A DNA stretch of 37,121 bases. Source: Desulfocapsaceae bacterium (GTDB taxonomy: Bacteria > Desulfobacterota > Desulfobulbia > Desulfobulbales > Desulfocapsaceae). Position numbers and translations under genes: made by a program. The stretch spans positions 1-37,121 of the forward strand of contig JASJDT010000011.1 in NCBI GenBank assembly GCA_030065655.1, in the 5' to 3' direction. The notes under the pieces were generated by a model. That model worked only from the letters and a program-made list of their open reading frames with translations. It did no database searches and was not told where the DNA came from. Shown one piece after another: positions 25,885-34,172 of the stretch. The first letter of the stretch is position 1. Each line of letters begins with the position of its first letter.

Positions 25885-25917
25885 AATACATCCTCTAGTG
25901 GTGAGCTTTACCAGATG

Positions 25918-25934
25918 GTGCTGACCTTCAGCAC
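25918..25934. repeat. 7-bp perfect inverted repeat in the tatA leader
   Basis: GTGCTGA and TCAGCAC flank three bases. No T-run follows on either strand, so it is not a terminator. It lies between the promoter-like pair and the tatA start and could be a leader hairpin or operator. Confidence 0.45.
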
Positions 25935-25968
25935 ATCATGGCAGCATTTAGTGTTTAGTGGAAATCTG

Positions 25969-25997
25969 ACTTTAGATTAGTCCGTGGAGAAAGTCAA
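25969..25997 (-). promoter_or_regulatory. Sigma70-like promoter for the tatA pair
   Basis: On the minus strand TTGACT (25997-25992) and TAAAGT (25974-25969) are separated by 17 bases. The leader would be about 80 bases. Consensus match only. Confidence 0.45.
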
Positions 25998-26097
25998 GAC
26001 TGGTGAGGACTCCTTGTCTTTTTACCTGCTCCTAAAAGTGTGTGAAAAAAGGGTGTGACGGCAGTACTTGCTGAGAGGCTATCTGCTTATGATCTTG

Positions 26098-27423
26098 TCA
26101 GTTACGCAATTCAACAATGTTCTTAGCCATTTTTCTCATTGTTGCCAAGAGCTTGGACTCATCAATAGTCAGGAGTTGGCGATTTTTCATGAGTGGCCTG
26201 CCATTAACATATGAATGGATGACATCGCTACCTCTAGCCACATAGGTGAGGTGGGAGGGGAGGTTGTAAAGAGGGACCATGTGCGGCTGGTCCAAATCGA
26301 GAACGATAAAATCCGCTTTTTTACCTACCTCAAGAGTACCAAGCGTTCTTTTTCTGCCCAGGGCATGGGCCCCACCAATGGTTGCGGCCGCAAGGGTGGT
26401 TTCTGCATTCATCACGGTCGGGTCCATGCACCTGGCCTTGTGGGTCTGGGCGACACTGTTCATTTCGCTGAACATATCGACATCATTGTTGCTGGCGCTG
26501 CCATCGGTTCCAAGGCTGACATTTATACCATGCCTGAGCATCTCAACTGTTGGAGCCAGGCCGGAGGCGAGTTTCATATTTGATTCGACACAGTGAGCAA
26601 CGCTCACTTGACGTTTACTTAAAAGTTCCATGTCGGTCGTGGTAAGCTTGACGCAATGGGAAGCAAGGGTGTTGCTCCCCAGCAAACCAAGATTGTCAAG
26701 GTGTTCAACCGGGCGAAGGCCATAGCGCTGGCGGCAGGTGTCGACCTCCACGTCATTTTCAGAGAGATGAATAACGTAAAGGCTGTTGTTCTCTTCAGCC
26801 AGGGCACCGAGCCTGGTCAGCAGGTCGGGTGAGCAGGTGTAGACGCTGTGCGGGTCGGTGGTGATGGTTACGAGCTCATTGTCTTGGTATTCGGCAAACA
26901 TCTCCTGCAGATAGGCGATGCCATTTGCCATTTCTCCATAGCAGGGAGATGGGAAATCATAGAGAACTTCGCCAACCCAACCGCGAATACCGGTGCTGTC
27001 AACTGCCCTCGCTACCTCTTTGGAAAAGAGATACATATCGCAGAAGCTCGTGGTACCTGAACGGATCATCTCGGCGATGGAGAGCAGGGTTGACTGAAAG
27101 ACCATTTCCGCACTAAGTTCGGCTTCGATGGGAAAAATATGTTTTTCCAGCCAATCCATGAGAGGAAGATCGTCGGCAAGTCCCCGTAGGCATGACATGG
27201 CGGCATGAGTATGGGTGTTTATAAGTCCCGGCATAATCAGTCCATGTTCTTCCCAGATAACTTCAGTTTCCGGGAACTTAGAGCGTAATGCATCCAAAGT
27301 ATCCACTGCTGTTATGGTATCACCACTGACACCAATTGCCCCCTGCTCAATGACACTTGTTTGACGATGGGTTGGCAGGACGTAGCGGGCAGCGGCAAGA
27401 TAATCGGGAGATGTGGTATTCAT
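26098..27423 (-). CDS. mtaD: 5-methylthioadenosine/S-adenosylhomocysteine deaminase
   Basis: A 441-residue amidohydrolase of the MtaD/SsnA group that deaminates methylthioadenosine and S-adenosylhomocysteine to their inosyl forms. Metal ligands follow the family: HTH (His70, His72) in GLINTHTHAAMS, the later histidine in YVIHLSEND, the ASHCVKL histidine, and the aspartate of LGTDGSASNND. The segment LRGLADDLPLMDWLEKHIFP is highly typical. Twenty-four bases separate it from the purine nucleoside phosphorylase gene upstream; together they would turn MTA into hypoxanthine and methylthioribose-1-phosphate, or clear SAH as S-inosylhomocysteine. A guanine or chlorohydrolase-type activity is possible, but the neighbour supports MtaD. 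No strong ribosome binding site is seen. Confidence 0.9.
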   Translation of the reverse strand: MNTTSPDYLAAARYVLPTHRQTSVIEQGAIGVSGDTITAVDTLDALRSKFPETEVIWEEHGLIMPGLINTHTHAAMSCLRGLADDLPLMDWLEKHIFPIEAELSAEMVFQSTLLSIAEMIRSGTTSFCDMYLFSKEVARAVDSTGIRGWVGEVLYDFPSPCYGEMANGIAYLQEMFAEYQDNELVTITTDPHSVYTCSPDLLTRLGALAEENNSLYVIHLSENDVEVDTCRQRYGLRPVEHLDNLGLLGSNTLASHCVKLTTTDMELLSKRQVSVAHCVESNMKLASGLAPTVEMLRHGINVSLGTDGSASNNDVDMFSEMNSVAQTHKARCMDPTVMNAETTLAAATIGGAHALGRKRTLGTLEVGKKADFIVLDLDQPHMVPLYNLPSHLTYVARGSDVIHSYVNGRPLMKNRQLLTIDESKLLATMRKMAKNIVELRN

Positions 27424-27447
27424 GGCACGAGCAGTTGCTGGAACTGA

Positions 27448-28284
27448 TTAGAGGCTTGAAAGTATTTTGGTAACGAGTTTTTTCAATTGTGGTTCAACGC
27501 GGGCGGCAGCGTCAATTATGTCCTCCAGAACGATGGGAACAAAATTGTCGGGATCATTCACATTGGAAACCACCGAAAGCCCAAGTACCTTGAGACCACC
27601 GTGTATGGCAACGATAACTTCGGGAACCGAAGACATTCCCACTGCATCCGCACCTGCCTGTCGCAGAAATCGGGTTTCAGCCGGTGTCTCGAGGCTCGGT
27701 CCAGGGATGCAGGCATAAACGCCAGTCCCGATATTGTCAATCTTGCAGGCAGTGGCACAAGCAAAGGCCGTCTTGATGAGATCTTGGTTATATGGCTCAG
27801 AAAGGTCGGGAAAACGCGGTCCCCAGCTATCTACGTTGGCTCCTCGCAAGGGATTTTCCCCAAGAAAATTGAGGTGATCCCGAATAACCATAATGGAGCC
27901 CGGTTGTAAATCGGGATTAAGACCACCGGCGGCATTGGTTATGAAGAGGTGCTCTGCCCCTAAAAGCGATAGTGCCCTGACAGGCAAGGCTACTTCCTTA
28001 GTTGAATAGCCCTCGTAATAATGAAATCTGCCCTGAAGGACAACTACTTTATGATCGCCCAGCCTACCGAGAATAAGGTTACCTTGATGACTTGTCACGG
28101 TTGGGGTAGGAAAATGAGGAATTTCACTGTAGGGAAGAACATAGTCCGCCTCGATATCGTGGGCAAACTCGCTGAGACCGGTGCCCAGTTGGATGATAGT
28201 GCGAGGTGTGTAATCGAGCTTTCTCTTGAGAAAACTTACACATTCTTCAACCTGTCGTTGATAGTCCTTATCCGTCATTGACAT
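27448..28284 (-). CDS. Purine-nucleoside phosphorylase (trimeric type)
   Basis: A 278-residue NP-II/PNP-family phosphorylase that cleaves purine nucleosides to base and (deoxy)ribose-1-phosphate. Motifs: GTGLSEF (phosphate loop), QGRFHYYEGYS, TNAAGGLNP, GPSLETPAETRFLR and GMSSVPEVIVA, with SNVND where the family has the base-selecting Asn. The Asn suggests 6-oxopurine nucleosides (inosine, guanosine), which fits deaminated substrates made by MtaD next door; a methylthioinosine phosphorylase role is therefore plausible. The gene starts one base after the thrC stop and is followed by mtaD. Confidence 0.9.
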   Translation of the reverse strand: MSMTDKDYQRQVEECVSFLKRKLDYTPRTIIQLGTGLSEFAHDIEADYVLPYSEIPHFPTPTVTSHQGNLILGRLGDHKVVVLQGRFHYYEGYSTKEVALPVRALSLLGAEHLFITNAAGGLNPDLQPGSIMVIRDHLNFLGENPLRGANVDSWGPRFPDLSEPYNQDLIKTAFACATACKIDNIGTGVYACIPGPSLETPAETRFLRQAGADAVGMSSVPEVIVAIHGGLKVLGLSVVSNVNDPDNFVPIVLEDIIDAAARVEPQLKKLVTKILSSL

Positions 28285-28285
28285 T

Positions 28286-29677
28286 TCAGCTGGCGTGAGT
28301 GCGGATATAATTTTTAATTAGCTCTTGATCGGCGGTCATAATTTCACAGCGGCTTTCTTTGTCAAAAATATTTTTTATAGCTTCTGGTATATCCGGTTCT
28401 ATTCCGGTGGCTGCCTTGACAGTTTCACCAAACTTTGCCGGATGAGCAGTGGCAAGACAGATCATGGGAATGTTTTTCTGCTGTTTCTGCAGGCCTGCAA
28501 ATACTGCTATTGCCGTGTGAGGGTCTAGCAGGTAATTATATTCTTTGTGAAAATTTGCGATGGTATCGGCCAGTTCAGCCTCTGTTGCAGCTATGGCACC
28601 AAAATCGCGTTGGATATGATCGCAATGGTTACCGAGCTCGAGTAAGCCTTTTTCGCTGAATTCCTCCATTGCTGAAGCGGTTCTTTCTCCATCCTTATCC
28701 AGAAGATAATAGAGATAACGCTCAAAATTAGAAGCAGCCTGAATATCCATTGAAGGGCTTGATGTACTTTGCACCTCCGCTTTCGAATAGTCACCATTCT
28801 GGACGAACCGACAGAGAATGTCATTGGTGTTGGTAGCTAGAAAGAGTCTGCGGATAGTTCCTTCGGGCAGCAGGAGTTTAGCTATATAGCCTGCAAAGAT
28901 ATCACCAAAATTGCCGGTCGGGACGGCAAAATCCATGGCCTTGTCACCTTCATGTTTGATGACGTGCAGGCTGCTGTAGACATAATAGACAACCTGGGCA
29001 AGTATTCGAGCCCAATTGATTGAGTTGACCGCACCAAGCTGATATCTTTCCTTGAATTCTATATCGCTGAAAATATCCTTGACGATTTTCTGGCCATCAT
29101 CAAAAGTGCCCTCAACAGCAATGTTGAAGACATTGGCATCGGTCACCGTGGTCATCTGTTTTTCCTGGACCGGGCTTATGCGTTTGTGCGGATGGAGGAT
29201 GAAAATATTAATCCGCTGTTTGCCGCGCACCCCATAGATAGCAGCACTCCCAGTATCACCAGAGGTTGCTCCGAGGATGTTAAGTGAACCGTTGTCCTGT
29301 TCAAGCAGATATTCAAAGAGGTTGCCAAGGAATTGCAGGGCAATATCTTTGAAGGCCAGGGTCGGACCATGAAAAAGCTCAAGAATATGCAAATCACCAT
29401 GGTGCACCAGAGGAGTGATTTCGGCGTTGGTAAAGGTGGAGTAAGACCTCTTGATGAGGTCACGCAGGTCGCTTGAGGGTATATCATCGACAAAGCGGGA
29501 CATGATTTCAAAGGCTAGCTCCGTATAGGTCAGATCTTGCCAGGAGGCAAAGGTTTCTGCTCCTATACGGGGAATATTTCTGGGCAGCAGCAACCCGCCA
29601 TCCGTTGCCAGACCCATCATAACTGCCTTGCTGAAAGATATGGGCGAGATGCCACCGCGTGTGCTTATATATTGCAT
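28286..29677 (-). CDS. thrC: Threonine synthase
   Basis: A 463-residue PLP enzyme converting O-phosphohomoserine to threonine and phosphate. The N-terminus MQYISTRG and TDGGLLLP are typical; the PLP lysine is Lys110 in LAFKDIALQ. ATSGDTGSAA binds the phosphate, and PTGNFGDIFAGYIAKLL and the C-terminal TAHPAKFGETVKAATG are family signatures. Size matches the longer (E. coli/yeast-like) class. First gene of the thrC-pnp-mtaD group; one base separates its stop from the pnp ATG. The 238-base gap upstream holds a GTCTTA/TAAGAC inverted repeat at 29776-29789 but no clear attenuator or leader peptide. Confidence 0.97.
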   Translation of the reverse strand: MQYISTRGGISPISFSKAVMMGLATDGGLLLPRNIPRIGAETFASWQDLTYTELAFEIMSRFVDDIPSSDLRDLIKRSYSTFTNAEITPLVHHGDLHILELFHGPTLAFKDIALQFLGNLFEYLLEQDNGSLNILGATSGDTGSAAIYGVRGKQRINIFILHPHKRISPVQEKQMTTVTDANVFNIAVEGTFDDGQKIVKDIFSDIEFKERYQLGAVNSINWARILAQVVYYVYSSLHVIKHEGDKAMDFAVPTGNFGDIFAGYIAKLLLPEGTIRRLFLATNTNDILCRFVQNGDYSKAEVQSTSSPSMDIQAASNFERYLYYLLDKDGERTASAMEEFSEKGLLELGNHCDHIQRDFGAIAATEAELADTIANFHKEYNYLLDPHTAIAVFAGLQKQQKNIPMICLATAHPAKFGETVKAATGIEPDIPEAIKNIFDKESRCEIMTADQELIKNYIRTHAS

Positions 29678-29775
29678 GATTTTCTTTTCAACTTTTTATA
29701 GTGTTGGATGAGTTGGCAAGCGCTGATATGGAGGCCTGCTGTTGGGAAGTACTCATTTTTAAGAATACTCTCTTT

Positions 29776-29789
29776 GTCTTAAATAAGAC
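29776..29789. repeat. Perfect 6-bp inverted repeat upstream of thrC
   Basis: GTCTTA and TAAGAC flank two bases, about 100 bases before the thrC ATG. It could be an operator; no T-run is adjacent and no promoter was firmly identified around it. A second inverted repeat, ATAACAA/TTGTTAT, lies at 29876-29902 close to the rsfS end without a clear T-run. Confidence 0.35.
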
Positions 29790-29915
29790 CATCAAGAAGC
29801 AGAATATTGACTGGGAATGAAAAAGATAGCGTTTCTGCACTTCGTCTCATCGGTTCACAATTAAAAACATTACCAGATAACAACCGTATCCATAATTTGT
29901 TATGATGCCTGGGTG

Positions 29916-30293
29916 TCAATCAGTCTCTATTTCAACTTTCTTGGCATCGTGCCAGAGTCCCTCAAGATTATAAAAACTCCTTTGCTCATGATAAAAGACA
30001 TGAACAACCACGTCATCGAAATCGAGCAGCACCCACATCCCTTCTCGCATTCCTTCGGTGTGTGAGGGTTTGATTCGTTTCGCACGAAGCTGATTTTCTA
30101 TGGCTTCGGCAATACCTTGAACATGACGTGTTGATCTTCCGTTCACTATAACAAAATAGTCAGCAAACGAGGAGATCCCATCAACATCAAGCACGGTAAG
30201 GTCCTCAGCTTTGGCGTCCGAGGCGATTCTGGCGCAGGTAGAAGCCAGTTCAAAGCCGGACTGCGCACGATATTCTTCCTTTAATCTTTTCAT
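29916..30293 (-). CDS. rsfS: Ribosomal silencing factor RsfS
   Basis: A 125-residue RsfS/Iojap protein that binds ribosomal protein uL14 and blocks joining of the subunits when nutrients are scarce. Conserved features: DLTVLDVDGISSFADYFVIVNGRSTRHVQ-like core (read as DLTVLDV, SSFADYFVI, GRSTRHVQ), GMREGMWVLLDFDDVVVHVF and RSFYNLEGLW. Length is normal. It follows the topoisomerase gene by 24 bases on the same strand. In many bacteria rsfS sits near nadD; that is not the case here. Confidence 0.95.
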   Translation of the reverse strand: MKRLKEEYRAQSGFELASTCARIASDAKAEDLTVLDVDGISSFADYFVIVNGRSTRHVQGIAEAIENQLRAKRIKPSHTEGMREGMWVLLDFDDVVVHVFYHEQRSFYNLEGLWHDAKKVEIETD

Positions 30294-30317
30294 ATTCTAA
30301 ATATGTAGACGTGATAT

Positions 30318-32780
30318 TTAATTGCTATTATTCTTTTTTCCTGATTTGCGTGGTGGAAATTCAAAGCTGATTTTACCATTTTTTTGCAAAAGAAGATAGG
30401 CATCAAATGGGCGCTTCTTTTTGGAAATAAATCCTTTAATGAGCTCCGTTTTACCAGTATTGAGCAGATTGGCTATGGTATCAGGGGAAAGTTCGCGTGA
30501 TAGAATTATTTTGCTTATTTTTAGTCCTTTTTTTTCATCTCCCTCCAGAGCCGACTGTGACATGTAGCCCGCCGGTGTTTCGTAAACGGGCGTGTCGTCA
30601 ATGGGTGATTTACCAAGCGGTTGTTGCTGCATTATTTCATCAATATCGAGCTCATCCGTGGCGTTGGCAAAGATGAAGTCCACTTTTTTATTGGTCAGCT
30701 TGATTGAAGCACTGAAATGTTTGCCTTTTTTTGAGAGAAAGTTGGCAAAAGGGCCGATGGTCTCACCTTTGATGAGAGCTATGATTTCTTCATCGCTCAT
30801 CACTCTTCCCCCAAGAATCTTGCGGATATGCATGGAATCATCTTCAGCATGATAGGCGATGGGCGAGGAATAAAAGCGCAGACCGTTCACCGGACTAAAA
30901 GGTGCTTCGGGGCGCACTTCCGACTCTTCAAAATTTACTATCTGCGAAGTAATATGCTTGGTAAGATCACGGATCTCCCGCATAAAACTCTCTCGTGTCA
31001 TCTCACCTTTCATTATTTGATTAAGTTTGTATTCCCATTCGCCAGTCATCTCCGGTGAAGCCAAAACCTCAATCTTCATGGCGTCGAGGAGTGCCAGAAG
31101 TTCTATGGCCTTACCCGTAGGGACGAGTTCTTTGGCTTCACGAACGACATATTTTTCATTGATTAATTTCTCGATGATTGCAGCCCGGGTGGCCGGCGTT
31201 CCCAAACCTCTTTCCTTCATGGCTTCGGCAAGTTCTTCGTCATCAACGAGCTTGCCGGAGTTCTCCATTGCTGAGAGCAGCGTTGCTTCACTGAAACGAG
31301 GTGGCGGCTTGGTCTCCTTTTCTTCCTCCCGGATATCGGTGCAGATCACTGTGGCATCATCTGGGATTGGCTGCAGGATACTTTCCTTGGTATCATCCGC
31401 TTCTGCACCATAGATAAGTTTCCAGCCCGGTTCGGTCATGATTTTACCTTCGGTGATGAAGGTTTCCTCTTTCACCAAAGATATTCGTTTCGTGACCAAA
31501 AATTTGGCCGGGGGAAAGAAGACAGCGAGGAAACGCTGGGTAACCATAAGGTATATTTTTTCTTCAGCTTCAGAAAGATTTTGTGGCAGTTGCGTAGTTG
31601 GGATTATGGCGTGATGATCGGTAACCTTGGCGTTGTTGAATATCTTTTTATTCTTTTTGATATAACTTTTTTCAAGCGCCATCTCGGCAAACTTGCCAAG
31701 TTTCCAGTTTCTTTGGCGTACGGTAACGTCTTTGGCGGTCTTCAGGTAATCTTCAGGCAGAAATCTGGAGTCGGTCCTGGGATAGGTCAGCACCTTGTGC
31801 CTCTCGTATAAAGCCTGGGCAATATTCAAGGTGTTCTTCGCGGAAAAACCGAACCTGGCATTGGCCTCCCGCTGAAGAGAAGTCAGATCGTAGAGTTGTG
31901 GTGAAGTTTGTGAAGATTGTTTACTTTTTTCGGAGACCTCAGCCTGACCTTTTCGGCATTTATCAAGTATCTCTCTGACCCTGTTTTCATCCCATAGCCG
32001 ATCGGCTTTGAGCTCTGGTTTTTGCGGATCTGGCGAGAATTTAGGATCATTCCATTTACCGATATATGAGCTGTCATTATAAGTAAATGTTGAAAAAATA
32101 TTAAAATATTTCTGTGGCTTGAACTCTCTACGGATCTTCTCCCGTTTGACCAGAAGAGACAGGGTCGGTGTCTGAACCCGACCACAGGGAGTAAGAAAGA
32201 ATCCCCCCCGGCGGGAATTGAAACCGGTGAGTGCTCTGGTTGCATTTATACCGATAAGCCAGTCCGATTCGGAGCGGCAAAGGGCGGTATCTTCCAGGGT
32301 CACCATCTCCTCGTTGTCTCGCATATGCTGAAATGCTTTGCGGATAGCTTCACTGGTCATGGACTGAAGCCATAATCTCTTGAAAGATTTTTGAGCAACC
32401 GAGTTGTTCCAGACAAAACGAACAATGTTCTTGAATATGAGCTCGCCTTCACGACCGGCATCACAAGCATTGACAATAGCGCCAATATCCTTGCGGCGGA
32501 TAAGTTTTTGCAGGGCATTGAGCTGACTCTTGGTATCAGGTAATTTCTTGAGTGGGAACTTTTCAGGAAGAATAGGAAGATCCTGAAGGCTCCACTTTTG
32601 ATATTTTGGGTCAATCTCCTCAGGGTAGCAAATGGCAACCAGATGCCCTATGGCGAACGAAATAATATACTCATCGCCTTCGAAGTGTGTTTTGGTTTTC
32701 TTGTATTTACCCGGAAGAACCTTGGCGAGATCTGCTGCAACACTAGGTTTTTCAGCTATTATAAGAGTTTTTTCAGTCAT
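30318..32780 (-). CDS. topB: DNA topoisomerase III-like type IA topoisomerase
   Basis: An 820-residue type IA topoisomerase that decatenates and relaxes negatively supercoiled DNA by passing one strand through a transient break. The N-terminal TOPRIM starts LIIAEKPSVAADLAKVL (Glu10), with the acidic motif CDAGREGELIF (Asp107, Glu111; middle position Gly, as in a subset of TopB). The active-site tyrosine is Tyr333 in LTYPRTDSRFLP. LGTPATRAAIIEKLI is a strong signature. After about residue 640 come two C-terminal topoisomerase repeats (GRVMSDEEIIALIKG... and SRELSPDTIANLLNTGK...) instead of cysteine zinc ribbons. The start has only a weak ribosome binding site. Encoded just before rsfS. Confidence 0.93.
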   Translation of the reverse strand: MTEKTLIIAEKPSVAADLAKVLPGKYKKTKTHFEGDEYIISFAIGHLVAICYPEEIDPKYQKWSLQDLPILPEKFPLKKLPDTKSQLNALQKLIRRKDIGAIVNACDAGREGELIFKNIVRFVWNNSVAQKSFKRLWLQSMTSEAIRKAFQHMRDNEEMVTLEDTALCRSESDWLIGINATRALTGFNSRRGGFFLTPCGRVQTPTLSLLVKREKIRREFKPQKYFNIFSTFTYNDSSYIGKWNDPKFSPDPQKPELKADRLWDENRVREILDKCRKGQAEVSEKSKQSSQTSPQLYDLTSLQREANARFGFSAKNTLNIAQALYERHKVLTYPRTDSRFLPEDYLKTAKDVTVRQRNWKLGKFAEMALEKSYIKKNKKIFNNAKVTDHHAIIPTTQLPQNLSEAEEKIYLMVTQRFLAVFFPPAKFLVTKRISLVKEETFITEGKIMTEPGWKLIYGAEADDTKESILQPIPDDATVICTDIREEEKETKPPPRFSEATLLSAMENSGKLVDDEELAEAMKERGLGTPATRAAIIEKLINEKYVVREAKELVPTGKAIELLALLDAMKIEVLASPEMTGEWEYKLNQIMKGEMTRESFMREIRDLTKHITSQIVNFEESEVRPEAPFSPVNGLRFYSSPIAYHAEDDSMHIRKILGGRVMSDEEIIALIKGETIGPFANFLSKKGKHFSASIKLTNKKVDFIFANATDELDIDEIMQQQPLGKSPIDDTPVYETPAGYMSQSALEGDEKKGLKISKIILSRELSPDTIANLLNTGKTELIKGFISKKKRPFDAYLLLQKNGKISFEFPPRKSGKKNNSN

Positions 32781-33339
32781 TAATTATAAGTGGCCAGCTT
32801 CAACAGTCAGCGTTTTTTTCTGATATTTTGTAGAGCTTTTGTCCGTATTCTGTAATGCAGTGGTGCACGGTTCGTAATTTATCTGGTCGAGTTGTCCATC
32901 ATCCTCATCTGTTGTTCTGGCTGAAATGTTTTTTTCAAAGTCTTTAGGTCTTTTTTTTAAACCTGATGGTTATTTCAACCTATATACGATCTATGTAGAA
33001 ACTTAAGCACAAAATTATACGTCAGACGGAGGTACTATTGGGAAAGACATTATTTCTTGGTAAAGAACGGTAATGGAAATGTCCGTTGTTGTATAATTCG
33101 CTCTCTGGTTTGTCAATTATAAAATGAATTATATTTATTCTTATGTACTTCACCGAAACAACATAAATGGTAAAGACACTTTATAGTAAAAATGCAGGAT
33201 AAATTGTATGTCGTGTCAAATAAATGTCAAACAGGGCAAAATTCAGCGAAGGATCAATCGTTCATGGTAATGTAAAGACGTTTATTTTTCGGGGAGATTA
33301 AGAAGAAGGCATCCTGGCAAAGATATAGTTCCTTATTTC
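32781..33339. other. AT-rich gene-poor gap between topB and tRNA-Gly
   Basis: About 560 bases hold no convincing ORF on either strand. Notable items are a Pho-box-like pair of TGTCAAA at 33214 and 33225, exactly 11 bases apart; near-repeats GTAAAGAC at 33170 and 33272; and a GGAGGT at about 33029 followed only by an 11-codon frame. The region has several T-runs but no GC-rich hairpin. It probably carries promoters for topB and upstream sequences of the tRNA promoter. Confidence 0.45.
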
Positions 33340-33368
33340 TTGACAAAGTTTATATGAAATGTTTAAAT
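33340..33368 (+). promoter_or_regulatory. Sigma70 promoter of tRNA-Gly
   Basis: A perfect TTGACA (33340-33345) and TTAAAT (33363-33368) are separated by 17 bases. The predicted start near 33375 lies about 16 bases before the mature tRNA 5' end. Confidence 0.75.
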
Positions 33369-33390
33369 TGCATGTTTAAAACGAGGCCGA

Positions 33391-33466
33391 GCGGGCGTAG
33401 CTCAGTTGGCAGAGCGCAAGCTTCCCAAGCTTGAGGTCGCGAGTTCGATCCTCGTTGCCCGCTCCA
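33391..33466 (+). tRNA. tRNA-Gly (anticodon CCC)
   Basis: A 76-base tRNA with a 7-bp acceptor stem (GCGGGCG with TGCCCGC, one G-T pair), D-stem GCTC/GAGC, anticodon stem CAAGC/GCTTG around the loop TTCCCAA with anticodon CCC at 33424-33426, T-arm with GTTCGATC, and an encoded CCA at 33464-33466. It reads GGG codons. Confidence 0.97.
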
Positions 33467-33546
33467 TTTGTGCTGTACGGAGTGTCGTTGAGGCAGGAAT
33501 CAACCGGTTCCGAGTATACCTGCTGAAATTTTGGCAGGCATTTGAA

Positions 33547-33570
33547 AGTGGGCTTTGCCCGCTTTTTTTT
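33547..33570 (+). terminator. Rho-independent terminator between tRNA-Gly and rimP
   Basis: AGTGGGC and GCCCGCT pair over a TTT loop (one G-T pair) and are followed by a run of eight T. It ends the tRNA transcript, so rimP probably has its own promoter in 33571-33642, where I see no clear consensus, or depends on read-through. Confidence 0.85.
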
Positions 33571-33642
33571 ATGTCCGTTTCCAGGTGAAACTATCTAAGG
33601 GATTATTGTCTTGGCGCAGTAGGAATGCCTGTTTGAGTTGAA

Positions 33643-34098
33643 ATGAGTGAAATTGTCAAAGAAAAAGTAAGCGCCTATGCAGAAGAATTGTTGCCCTCTC
33701 TGGGCCTGGAACTCGTCGAAGTTCAATTTCGTAGAGAGCAGCACGGCTGGGTCCTGCGGGTCTTCATCGATGCTGAAGAAGGTGTGAATCTTGATGATTG
33801 CAGCAGGGTGAGCAGAGAACTAGGCGATTATCTCGATGTCGAAGACATCATAGATCATGCCTATAACCTGGAAGTTTCTTCGCCTGGACTGGAGAGAAAG
33901 CTTATCAAGACAGAAGATTTTGCACGTTTTGCGGGCAGTAAAGCAAAAATAAAATTTCAGCAGCTGTATGACGGGCGAAAAAGTTATGTTGGTGAGATAG
34001 TAGATGTAGATGGAGATGAAATTTTGCTGTTGTCGGAAGATGGAAAAGAGCTGCGTTTTACCTTTGCTATGTTGAGTGCAGCGAGGCTTTCTTTATAA
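33643..34098 (+). CDS. rimP: Ribosome maturation factor RimP
   Basis: A 151-residue RimP, needed for 30S subunit maturation. The N-terminal alpha/beta domain has LGLELVEVQFRREQHGWVLRVFIDAEEGVNLDDCSRVSRELG-type sequence (key parts LELVEV, LRVFID, LDDCSRVSREL), followed by YNLEVSSPGLERKL, the strongest RimP signature, and an SH3-like C-terminal domain. Length is typical. First gene of the rimP-nusA-ylxR-infB cluster, which is conserved across bacteria; nusA follows after 74 bases. Confidence 0.97.
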   Translation: MSEIVKEKVSAYAEELLPSLGLELVEVQFRREQHGWVLRVFIDAEEGVNLDDCSRVSRELGDYLDVEDIIDHAYNLEVSSPGLERKLIKTEDFARFAGSKAKIKFQQLYDGRKSYVGEIVDVDGDEILLLSEDGKELRFTFAMLSAARLSL

Positions 34099-34172
34099 TT
34101 GTATATACCATTTTTTACTAATTGAAGAGTGTCCGTTCAGAAGAGCCAGGGCAACAACGTTGGAGTTACGTG

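Noticed and set aside
30638-30960. Missing zinc ribbons in the topoisomerase as a truncation
   Set aside because: The C-terminus carries two known topoisomerase C-terminal repeats, so it is a normal variant and not a broken gene.
32783-32788. Perfect minus-strand TATAAT just before the topB ATG
   Set aside because: Transcription would start inside the coding region, so it cannot serve this start; probably chance in AT-rich DNA.
33406-33588. 60-codon ORF beginning inside the tRNA
   Set aside because: It spans the tRNA-Gly and its terminator and has no ribosome binding site.
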